64,000 bases of DNA from Planotetraspora sp. A-T 1434 (lineage in GTDB: Bacteria; Actinomycetota; Actinomycetes; Streptosporangiales; Streptosporangiaceae), in the NCBI RefSeq assembly GCF_025420585.1, contig NZ_JAOEGB010000015.1, positions 1 through 64,000 of the forward strand, read 5' to 3'. Positions 1 to 7,216 of this stretch are shown piece by piece (the first letter of the stretch is position 1; each line of letters opens with the position of its first letter). The notes beneath the pieces are model-generated. The model was not told the DNA's origin. It worked only from the letters and a program-made list of their open reading frames with translations, and made no database searches. The position numbers and the translations under genes were made by a program.

Positions 1-118
1 AGCCAGGTCCCCGGCAAACGTCCGACCGGGCAGGTCAACCAGATCCGACTCTCAAGCATCTAAGTAGCGCTACGGCGATCACGCCGGCGACGCGCGGAGG
101 ATCGGGGAAGGATCGGAC
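1..118. other. Left-edge non-coding stretch
   Basis: I see no supported gene here. Short overlapping open frames on both strands lack ribosome binding sites and consistent third-position GC. The stretch probably contains the promoter of the small genes that follow, but I cannot place a clear -35/-10 pair. Confidence 0.4.
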
Positions 119-307
119 ATGGTGGTCAACACGTCCGCGACCGGGGATATTCCCGTCGCGGCGGCGACTCCAGAGGTGGCCGGTCGCCCCGCGCAACCGA
201 ACGTACAGTCGTCCGCAATCGCCCCGCGTTACGAACAAGGTGTGAGAGTCCCCGCTCGGCGCCAACCCGGCCGCCCGGACTCTCGCCGGTGGAGGTGGCC
301 ATCATGA
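119..307 (+). CDS. Possible small protein, translationally coupled to the next gene
   Basis: This is a 62-codon open frame with a good AAGGA site six bases before its ATG. Its TGA stop overlaps the ATG of the next gene in an ATGA arrangement, which suggests translational coupling. The predicted peptide is rich in Pro, Arg and Ala and has no recognisable domain. Third-position GC is only moderate, so it could equally be leader sequence of the downstream gene. I do not recognise it. Confidence 0.3.
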   Translation: MVVNTSATGDIPVAAATPEVAGRPAQPNVQSSAIAPRYEQGVRVPARRQPGRPDSRRWRWPS

Positions 308-702
308 CGCGGTCGGAGTTCGACGACATCCGCGCACACATCGCGGCCGAGGCCGGGCACGCGGGCGACCTGTTTCAGATCGCGCAGGAGCTGCTCGACG
401 ACCTGGAGCAGGTCCGCATCCGCGAGGCGACTCTGCGCTCCTACTACCTGGGGCTCCTCACGGCGGCCCGCGCGACCGTGGCCGCGGACACCGCCGGAGA
501 CGCCGAGCCTCTGACCTTCCTGGTGCACGAGCTGGCCAAGCACGGGCAGCTGCCGGAGGGGGAACAGGTCCAGCGCATCCTCTCGGACGCCCGGACCGCA
601 CAGGCCCTGCTCGCCTACATGGAGGAGCAGGCGCCCCGTCGTTCCACGCCCGGCAGCCGTGCCCGCCGCTGCGGAGGCGTCAGCCGTACCCTCAGAGGCT
701 GA
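304..702 (+). CDS. Hypothetical protein
   Basis: This gene encodes 132 residues of unknown function. The first 110 residues are strongly helical and acidic (for example the run ELLDDLEQV near residue 30), with heptad-like Leu spacing. The last 20 are basic and rich in Arg, Gly and Ser. There is no signal peptide or membrane segment. ATG 304 is preferred over the in-frame GTG at 289 because a GGAGG motif lies seven bases before it. It is convergent with the solute-binding protein gene that ends 15 bases downstream. No family was recognised. Confidence 0.6.
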   Translation: MTRSEFDDIRAHIAAEAGHAGDLFQIAQELLDDLEQVRIREATLRSYYLGLLTAARATVAADTAGDAEPLTFLVHELAKHGQLPEGEQVQRILSDARTAQALLAYMEEQAPRRSTPGSRARRCGGVSRTLRG

Positions 703-717
703 GAGCCGTCCTGGACC

Positions 718-2334
718 TCATCCCGCGGGGATGAGGTCGTGCACGAAGACCACATTGGGGTAGGCCGGGTTGTCGGTGTACCCCTGGACGTTGCCGAGGT
801 AGGCACGCTGGTAGTTGGACACCCACGGCACGGCCACGACGGCCTGCTTGTCGATGAGGGTCGACTGGAGATCGGCATACGTCTTCTGCGCGGCGGCGCG
901 GTTGGTCGCGACGAGTGACGGCAGCCTGTCGATCTGGCCGTCGAGGTCCCTGTCCTTCAGGTAGGTGAGGTTGAAGGACACCGGATCGGCGCTGTGGAAG
1001 ACGTTGAGGAACCAGGAGTACGCGTCGGCGTAGTCGGGCCACCAGTACATGACGAAGATGTCCTGGCGCTTGGCCGGGTCCTTGGCCTTGCCCTGGTCCC
1101 ACTGGGCGTTCCACTGCATCGCCCATGCGTGCACCTCGACGTTGAGCCGGCTCAGCGCGGAGGTCAGCAGGGTGACCAGGAGCCGCTCGTCGTCGTCGCC
1201 CTGGGCGTAGGTCAGCGTGAGTTCGAGCTTCTTGCCGCCCGGGCCGTACCCCGCCTGTCTGAGCAGCTCGGCGGCTCCGGCGAGGTCCTGGTGCGGGGCG
1301 ACCTCGGGGGTGTGCCCGAGGAGTCCTTCGGGGACCAGGCCGTTGGCCTTGGTGCCCGACCCCTTGAGCGCCGCCACGACGCCGTCGTAGTCGATCGCCT
1401 TCTGCACGGCCTGCCTGAGCCGTACGTCCTTGAGCGGGCCCGAGGCGGAGTTGAAGAGCACGAGCATGTTCTGGAACGAGGGGACCTGGAGCGTCCGGAC
1501 CCCGGCGGTCGTCCTCGCCTTGTGGAACAGCGACGGGTTGAGCCGCTCGACGAAGCTGGCCTCACCCCGCAGCAGGAGCTGCCAGGCCGTGGTGAGGTTG
1601 GGCGTGACCCGGAACTCGACGTTCTTGTAGTGCGCGCCGTCCCAGCCGCCCCAGTAGCCGTCGAATGCCTTGAGCGTGAGCTCGTCGCGGGAGCCCTTCC
1701 TCCAGTTCGCCACCGTGTACGGCCCTGAGCCGGCGTCCCTGCCCTGCTGGAACCACTTGGTGAGGTCGCCCGAGCCGGCGGCCGCGGTGTCGTAGACGTA
1801 GCCGGCGTAGTCGGCGGAGGCGATGAGGTCGAGCGGCGCCGGATACCTCAGTGTGAACTCCACGGTGAGCGGATCCTTGACCGTGATCTGCCGCACGCAG
1901 TCCCAGATGTAGGCCGCTCCCGCGGACAGCCGCTTCGTGCGCTCGATGGACGCCTTGACGGCGGCGGCGTCCACCGGCCTGCCGGTGTGGAACCGTACGC
2001 CGTCGCGAAGCGTGAACGTCCAGGTCTTGCCGTCGGCCGACGTCTGCCACCGGGCCGCGAGGCGCGCGCTCGCCCTCTTGGTCACGGGGTTGTAGACGGT
2101 GAGCGAGTCGTAGATGTTCTGCATCGCGATGATCTCGTTCGAGTACGACGTCGCGGGGTCCCAGTCGGTGACGACGTCGAGGTTCGAGAGATAGACGAAC
2201 GTGGCGTCCTTGATGGAGCTCGGGGAGCTCTCCACGGTGGTGTCGCGGACGGCGCCGCCGCCACAGCCTGCGAGGGCCAGCACGGCCACGGCTCCGATGA
2301 CTCTCAGGACTCCCAAGGTGAGGAAACGGCGCAT
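718..2334 (-). CDS. ABC transporter substrate-binding lipoprotein (family 5), orphan paralogue
   Basis: This is a 538-residue family 5 extracellular solute-binding protein (the peptide, nickel and opine type). It has a lipoprotein signal peptide with the lipobox LAGC around residue 23, so it should be anchored outside the membrane. The typical family 5 signatures are visible: a region near residue 100 with WTFTLRDGVRFHTG, and later DVRLRQAVQKAIDYD. It is clearly a paralogue of the binding protein at 14679-16301; stretches such as DPAKRQDIFVMYW are identical in both. No permease or ATPase gene is adjacent, so it probably feeds the transporter about 10 kb away. It is divergent from the kinase gene, with an inverted repeat in between. 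Confidence 0.9.
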   Translation of the reverse strand: MRRFLTLGVLRVIGAVAVLALAGCGGGAVRDTTVESSPSSIKDATFVYLSNLDVVTDWDPATSYSNEIIAMQNIYDSLTVYNPVTKRASARLAARWQTSADGKTWTFTLRDGVRFHTGRPVDAAAVKASIERTKRLSAGAAYIWDCVRQITVKDPLTVEFTLRYPAPLDLIASADYAGYVYDTAAAGSGDLTKWFQQGRDAGSGPYTVANWRKGSRDELTLKAFDGYWGGWDGAHYKNVEFRVTPNLTTAWQLLLRGEASFVERLNPSLFHKARTTAGVRTLQVPSFQNMLVLFNSASGPLKDVRLRQAVQKAIDYDGVVAALKGSGTKANGLVPEGLLGHTPEVAPHQDLAGAAELLRQAGYGPGGKKLELTLTYAQGDDDERLLVTLLTSALSRLNVEVHAWAMQWNAQWDQGKAKDPAKRQDIFVMYWWPDYADAYSWFLNVFHSADPVSFNLTYLKDRDLDGQIDRLPSLVATNRAAAQKTYADLQSTLIDKQAVVAVPWVSNYQRAYLGNVQGYTDNPAYPNVVFVHDLIPAG

Positions 2335-2386
2335 GCGGCTGCGGGGTCCTTTCCACCGTGAACTACCATGATCAAGCTACTGCAAG

Positions 2387-2413
2387 ATCAGGAAACGAAC
2401 GATATTTCCTGAT
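2387..2413. promoter_or_regulatory. Operator-like inverted repeat between divergent genes
   Basis: A perfect 9-bp inverted repeat, ATCAGGAAA and TTTCCTGAT, is separated by a 9-bp spacer. It lies 53 bases upstream of the binding-protein start and about 100 bases upstream of the conservon kinase start. Its position in an AT-richer divergent intergenic region suits a transcription factor site. The factor is unknown. Confidence 0.5.
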
Positions 2414-2515
2414 ATCTCATCTCAGAACTCTCATTTGGCACACACCACTGCTAACCTCTCTCCCTGTCTCACAAGAGCTTTCGGAAGCTCGCCACCCTCA
2501 ACGGGACGAGGTGCG

Positions 2516-4561
2516 ATGAGTCCTCGTAGGCGCGATCGGCCGATCAGGTTCAGGCTCATCGGCCTACTGCTCGTGCCGCTCTTCTCGCTGATCGGCCTCT
2601 GGGCGGTCACCGCCGGTGTGACCATCGGCGACAGCCTCCGCCTGCGCACGTACAACACCCTCTGGTCCACCCTGCGCCAGCCCGCCGACCTGCTCATCGT
2701 CGAGCTCCAGAGCGAGCGCCTGGCCTCCGCGCAGTACCTGGGGTCCGCCGCCCACGAGGGCCGTTCCGAGATGGGGGTGCAGCGGCTGCGGACCAACGCC
2801 GCCCGCGACTCCGTCCGGAAGCTGGCCCTCTCCGAGCCCTCCCGCGCCGCCACCACGCCCGCCATGCGCGCTCAGGTGGACGAGATGCTCGCCGGGCTCA
2901 ACCACCTCGACGAGATCCGGGCGGAGATCGACGAGGGCCTCTCCAACCGGCTGCGGGCGATCGAGACCTACAACCTGATCTCCGACGCCATCTACCGGAT
3001 GCACTACAGCCTGGCGCTGATCGACGACATCCCGATCTACCAGCAGTCCCGCGTGGTGATCTCCCTCGGGTACGCCAAGGAGCTGCTGACCCGGGAGCAG
3101 GCGATCGAGGCGGGCGCCGCGGCGTCCGGCACGATGACGGAAGAGGAGCGCAAGCTCTTCACCCAGCTCGTCGGCAACCGCCGCTTCCTCATCGACCAGG
3201 CCCTTCCCGAGCTGGACACGGGCCTGCGGCAGATGCACGTCAACCTGATCACCACTCCGCTCTACCAGCGGCTCCGGCTGCAGGAAGAGAAGATCATCTC
3301 CGGCGCCCCGCTCTCCGCCAGGACTCAGCGGGTCTGGCAGGCCACCTCCGACGACATCGCCGAGTCGTTCCAGACGGCCCAGACGGACGCGGGGTCACGG
3401 CTCGCCGAGCGGGCGGCGCCGATCGCCGACGCGATCCTCAGGCGGGCCGTCCTCGCGGGCGGCGCCGGTCTGCTCGTGGTCATCGTCTCGATCCTCATCT
3501 CGCTCCGTGTCGGCTCCCGCCTCGCCCGCGAGCTGGCGGGTCTGCGCCACGCCGCGCTCGACCTCGCCAACGTACGGCTGCCGCGCGTGCTGGAGAAGCT
3601 CAAGAAGGGCGACGACGTCGACCTCGCCACCGAGGCGCCCGCGATCCAGACGGCCGGCGGAACCACCGAGATCCAGGACGTCGGCCGGGCCTTCTCGACC
3701 GTGCAGCAGACCGCCGTCGAGGCCGCGATCGGCCAGGCACGCCTCCAGCGAGGCGTCAGCCAGGTCTTCCTCAACCTGGCGAGGCGGAGCCAGACGCTCC
3801 TCCACCGGCAGCGCACCCAGCTCGACGGCATGCAGCGCCGTACGACCGAGCCGGACACCCTCGAGGACCTCTTCCGTCTCGACCACCTGACGACCCGCAT
3901 GCGCCGCCACGCCGAAGGCCTGATCATCCTCTCCGGAGCGGCGCCGGGCCGGGTCTGGCGCAAGCCGGTCGCCCTGTACGACGTCGTACGGGGCGCCGCG
4001 GCCGAGGTGGAGGACTACAAGCGGGTGACCGTGTTCCCCATGGCGGACAACAGCCTCGACGGCGCCGCCGTGGCCGACGTGATCCACCTGATCGCGGAGC
4101 TGATCGAGAACGCGACGATCTACTCCCCGCCGCACACGACCGTGTCGGTCAGGGGCGAGATCGTGGGGAACGGCTTCGTCGTCGAGATCGAGGACCGAGG
4201 GCTGGGCATGACCCCGGAGCGGCTCGCGGAGCTCAACGAGCGCCTGGCCAGCCCTCCCGAGTTCGACCTGGCCGACACCGACTGCATGGGACTGTTCGTC
4301 GTCGCCCGGCTGGCCGCCCGCCGGGATATCCGGGTGACGCTGCGGCCCTCGCCCTACGGAGGAACCACCGCAATCGTGCTGATCCCATCCGCCCTCGTCG
4401 TGGGCCCCAAGGACCCGGATCTCGTCCGCCTGGCGGACGAGGAGGTCACGCCGGAGGACATCATCCTCGCCTCACTGAGCCGGTCGGACATCCGGACGGA
4501 TATCGGGTCCGACATCCGAATTAACAAGGACAACAAGCAGCCGGGTGAGGAGGAGGCATGA
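2516..4561 (+). CDS. Nitrate/nitrite-sensing-domain histidine kinase-like protein (CvnA type)
   Basis: This 681-residue membrane sensor has a first membrane segment at about residues 13-35 and a large extracytoplasmic helical domain of the NIT type (about 45-300). A second segment lies at about 310-335, followed by a HAMP-like linker and a C-terminal HATPase domain. The ATPase N-box reads ELIENATIYSPP and the G-box reads DRGLGM. In actinomycetes, proteins like this head conservons (cvnA), which signal through a Roadblock protein, a DUF742 protein and a small GTPase. Here only the DUF742 partner follows, overlapping by ATGA. ATG 2516 is chosen over an upstream in-frame ATG at 2435 because the protein then starts just before the membrane segment, with GAGG upstream. 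Confidence 0.85.
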   Translation: MSPRRRDRPIRFRLIGLLLVPLFSLIGLWAVTAGVTIGDSLRLRTYNTLWSTLRQPADLLIVELQSERLASAQYLGSAAHEGRSEMGVQRLRTNAARDSVRKLALSEPSRAATTPAMRAQVDEMLAGLNHLDEIRAEIDEGLSNRLRAIETYNLISDAIYRMHYSLALIDDIPIYQQSRVVISLGYAKELLTREQAIEAGAAASGTMTEEERKLFTQLVGNRRFLIDQALPELDTGLRQMHVNLITTPLYQRLRLQEEKIISGAPLSARTQRVWQATSDDIAESFQTAQTDAGSRLAERAAPIADAILRRAVLAGGAGLLVVIVSILISLRVGSRLARELAGLRHAALDLANVRLPRVLEKLKKGDDVDLATEAPAIQTAGGTTEIQDVGRAFSTVQQTAVEAAIGQARLQRGVSQVFLNLARRSQTLLHRQRTQLDGMQRRTTEPDTLEDLFRLDHLTTRMRRHAEGLIILSGAAPGRVWRKPVALYDVVRGAAAEVEDYKRVTVFPMADNSLDGAAVADVIHLIAELIENATIYSPPHTTVSVRGEIVGNGFVVEIEDRGLGMTPERLAELNERLASPPEFDLADTDCMGLFVVARLAARRDIRVTLRPSPYGGTTAIVLIPSALVVGPKDPDLVRLADEEVTPEDIILASLSRSDIRTDIGSDIRINKDNKQPGEEEA

Positions 4562-4929
4562 CCGATCGGATCCACGACCAGTGGCTGGACGAGGAGGCCG
4601 GTCCGGTCGTCCCCGCCTACGCCCTGACGAAGGGGCGGGTCCGGCCGTCCAGCAAGGCGATCGACCTGGTGGCGATCGTGATGGCCACGGGAGGGCCGAC
4701 TCCGGTCAGCCTCGGGCCGGAGCAGTGGATGATCCTCAGCCTCTGCGCCCGGGCGACTCCCCTGGCGGACATCGCCGCGGCGATCGACCTTCCGCTCGGC
4801 GTCGTGCGGGTGCTCGTGGGGGATCTCCACGAGCAGGGGCTGGTGCAGGTGCGGCCGCCGGCCAACGTGGCGCAACTGCCCAACGCGACCATCCTCACCG
4901 AGGTGATCAGCGGCCTGCGCGCGCTCTGA
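4558..4929 (+). CDS. DUF742 protein (CvnC type)
   Basis: This 123-residue cytoplasmic protein belongs to the DUF742 family, the third component of actinobacterial conservons. It has a C-terminal winged-helix-like region (about residues 60-115) with the typical pattern of Leu, Ile and Gly residues, including PLGVVRVLVGDLHEQGLV. It overlaps the kinase by four bases (ATGA), so the two are surely co-translated. The usual Roadblock (CvnB) and GTPase (CvnD) genes are missing. A large inverted repeat follows, so the operon ends here. Its biochemical role is not established. Confidence 0.85.
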   Translation: MTDRIHDQWLDEEAGPVVPAYALTKGRVRPSSKAIDLVAIVMATGGPTPVSLGPEQWMILSLCARATPLADIAAAIDLPLGVVRVLVGDLHEQGLVQVRPPANVAQLPNATILTEVISGLRAL

Positions 4930-4968
4930 CGCCGTCGCGCCGCGTGGGTTGATACGGGGGTTTGATGG

Positions 4969-5020
4969 GGGGTTGATCTCGCCTGGCCGGTGGTACGCCG
5001 GCCGGTGCGCGATCAACCCC
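4969..5020. terminator. Bidirectional terminator-like inverted repeat
   Basis: The arms GGGGTTGATC (4969-4978) and GATCAACCCC (5011-5020) enclose a smaller GGCCGG/CCGGCC hairpin. It lies between two convergent genes (DUF742 and the PPOX gene) and has no clear T-tract, as is common in high-GC actinomycetes. Confidence 0.6.
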
Positions 5021-5036
5021 GGCACTCAGGGGGGCG

Positions 5037-5435
5037 TCAGCCGCCCGGGTTGTAGATGACCTTCTCGGGAGTGATCCGGACGGTGATCCGCTGCTCTCCC
5101 TCCTGCCGGAAGGGGTAGGAGTCGACGCCCAGATACTTCTTGGCCAGGCCGTCGATCACGCCGTCCGCGCCTTCCAGCTCCAGGGTCGCCGTTCCGGAGA
5201 CGCTGACGAAGTGGTAGATGTTCTTCGGGTCCAGAACGCTGATCGACACCCGGGGGTCGTTGCGGAGCTGCCGCTCCTTCGCCCGCCCGACGGCGGTGTT
5301 GAAGACGACGTCGTCTCCGTCGACGTCGACCCATACAACCGTGTTGTGCAGCGATCCATCGGCGCGGACAGTCGTGGCCCAGGCGAGGAGCGGCTGGCTG
5401 AGCAGTTCCTTCGCGGCGTCGGTGAGCTTGCTCAT
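5037..5435 (-). CDS. PPOX-class (probably F420-dependent) oxidoreductase
   Basis: This 132-residue protein has the split-barrel pyridoxamine-5-phosphate oxidase fold of the Rv1155-like group. In actinobacteria that group usually binds F420 rather than FMN. Visible family features are the N-terminal TVRADGSLHNTVVWV strand region near residue 20 and the KERQLRNDPRVSISV motif near residue 53. Its length is normal for the group. ATG 5435 has GGGAG eight bases upstream; longer in-frame readings to 6062 run antisense through hyuB and are discarded. It is a single gene. The substrate cannot be told from sequence. Confidence 0.85.
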   Translation of the reverse strand: MSKLTDAAKELLSQPLLAWATTVRADGSLHNTVVWVDVDGDDVVFNTAVGRAKERQLRNDPRVSISVLDPKNIYHFVSVSGTATLELEGADGVIDGLAKKYLGVDSYPFRQEGEQRITVRITPEKVIYNPGG

Positions 5436-5503
5436 CGTGTTCTCCCAAGATCTCGGGGGGCAGTGAACATCGTCAACCTGATCTAACCGCATCCCGTTTC
5501 GCG

Positions 5504-7216
5504 TCAGAACGCGTGGGGGTAGTGCCTCCTGGCGTGCTCCGGCGTGATGTAGCCCTCCCGCAGATCCGCCCGTACGGCTTCCGCGTCCCGCTCGGACGGC
5601 GGGCCGTATCCACCTCCCGATCCGGTGCGCAGGTGCACGACCGAGCCCTTGGGCAGGAAGATCCGCGTCTTCAGCGAGAAGTCCTCGGCGTGGCCGTCGG
5701 GATACTCCACCGTGAGCCGGTTCGGCCGCCCGGGGAGGCCGCCCGACATGCCCCACGGGTCGAGGGCGGTCCGGGCGAGCCCGGCCGTGAGGTACTGGTC
5801 CTCCAGCACGCGGAAGGACAGGTCCAGGCCGAGGCCGCCGCGGTGCCGTCCGGGGCCGCCGGAGTCCTCCGCGAGGGCCATCCGCTCGATCCGCCAGGGA
5901 TTGCGCGACTCCCACACCTCGGCGGGGGTGAACCGGGTGGCCGACTCCGAGATGTACATCAGCGCGCTCGCGCCGTCCGCGGACCTGGACGCCCCCTGCC
6001 CGACGGGGTGGGGCGCGCCGTCGGCCCAGGGCTCGCCGGTCTCCTCCCGGTTCCCCCACCACACCAGGGCGTTGATGTCGCCGCCGCTCGCCGCGGGGAC
6101 CGAGTCGGGCACGGCTTCCGCCAGCGCGCGGATGATCAGCTCGATGGCGTGGTCGGACGGGATCCCGTACATGAAGCAGGGGGCCGGCCGTACGGGATGG
6201 AAGAGGGAGCCCTCCCGCGTGACCAGTTCGAGCGGCCGGAAGTGGCCCTCGTTGGGCTGCTCACCCGCTCCCGCGAGGAAGGCGACGGCGATCCGGACGG
6301 CCGCCACGGTCGATGGGAGAGGACAGTTGACCGGGCCGCCGACCTGGTCGGGGCAGTTCGTGAGGTCGACGGTGACCGACGACCCGCCGACCCGCACCTC
6401 GACGCCGAAGGGAATCGGCAGGCCGTTCACCCCGTCGGAGTCGATCACGCTATCGGCCGTGTAGACGCCGTCCGGCAGCCGTTCGAACCAGCTCCGGACG
6501 AGCGCCTCGCCGTGGGCGTACATCCGGGCGACGGACCGGCGGAACATCTCCGGGCCGTATCTGCGGATCAGCGCGGTGAGCGCCTCGGCCCCCGTCCGCG
6601 CCCCGGCGACCATGGCGTTGATGTCGCCGATGACCATCTCCGGCATCCGGCTGTTCGCCAGGATCATCCGGTAGATGTCGCTCACCAGGCGCCCGGCGTC
6701 GTAGAGCTTGACGCCGGGGAAGATCGTGCCCTCCTGGAAGACGTCGACCGTGTCCGTGCAGTAGGGGTCCTTGCCGCCGATGTCCAGCCAGTGGGCCTTG
6801 ATCACCGAATACCCGGCGAGCAGGTCGTCGTAGAAGACCGGCACGACCATCGCGGCGTCCTGGGGGTGCGAGCCGGTGCCGTACGGGTCGTTGTAGAGGA
6901 TCACGTCGCCCGGGGAGAGCGCCCCCTGGCCGCCCACGCCCTCCACGGCCTCCCGGACGCAGAAGCCGAGCGTGCCCATGAACGCCGGCAGCGTCGGCGC
7001 CTGCGCCAGCATGCACAGGTCGGCGTCGTAGAACGCCACCGCGAAGTCGAGCGCCTCATAGATGATCGGCGAGAACGCCGTGCGGATCAGCGACTGCTTC
7101 ATCTGGTCGGCGGCGGCGTTGAGGCCCTGCCGGATGATCTCCGTGGTCACCGGATCGGCCCCGTCGGCGAGCCCAGGATTGACCTCCGCGTAGCGGGTCC
7201 GGACGATCCTCGTCAT
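5504..7216 (-). CDS. hyuB: Hydantoinase B / oxoprolinase family, beta subunit
   Basis: This 570-residue protein has the length and layout of HyuB, the beta subunit of ATP-dependent N-methylhydantoinase, 5-oxoprolinase and acetophenone carboxylase-like enzymes. Recognisable motifs are an early DPVTTEIIRQGL, then VILYNDPYGTGSHPQD around residue 110, and a late SGGGYGPP near the C terminus. It overlaps hyuA by four bases (ATGA), so the subunits are made together. ATG 7216 follows from that overlap and from the TEIIR motif near the start. It should act with HyuA to open a cyclic amide using ATP. The exact substrate is not known. Confidence 0.9.
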   Translation of the reverse strand: MTRIVRTRYAEVNPGLADGADPVTTEIIRQGLNAAADQMKQSLIRTAFSPIIYEALDFAVAFYDADLCMLAQAPTLPAFMGTLGFCVREAVEGVGGQGALSPGDVILYNDPYGTGSHPQDAAMVVPVFYDDLLAGYSVIKAHWLDIGGKDPYCTDTVDVFQEGTIFPGVKLYDAGRLVSDIYRMILANSRMPEMVIGDINAMVAGARTGAEALTALIRRYGPEMFRRSVARMYAHGEALVRSWFERLPDGVYTADSVIDSDGVNGLPIPFGVEVRVGGSSVTVDLTNCPDQVGGPVNCPLPSTVAAVRIAVAFLAGAGEQPNEGHFRPLELVTREGSLFHPVRPAPCFMYGIPSDHAIELIIRALAEAVPDSVPAASGGDINALVWWGNREETGEPWADGAPHPVGQGASRSADGASALMYISESATRFTPAEVWESRNPWRIERMALAEDSGGPGRHRGGLGLDLSFRVLEDQYLTAGLARTALDPWGMSGGLPGRPNRLTVEYPDGHAEDFSLKTRIFLPKGSVVHLRTGSGGGYGPPSERDAEAVRADLREGYITPEHARRHYPHAF

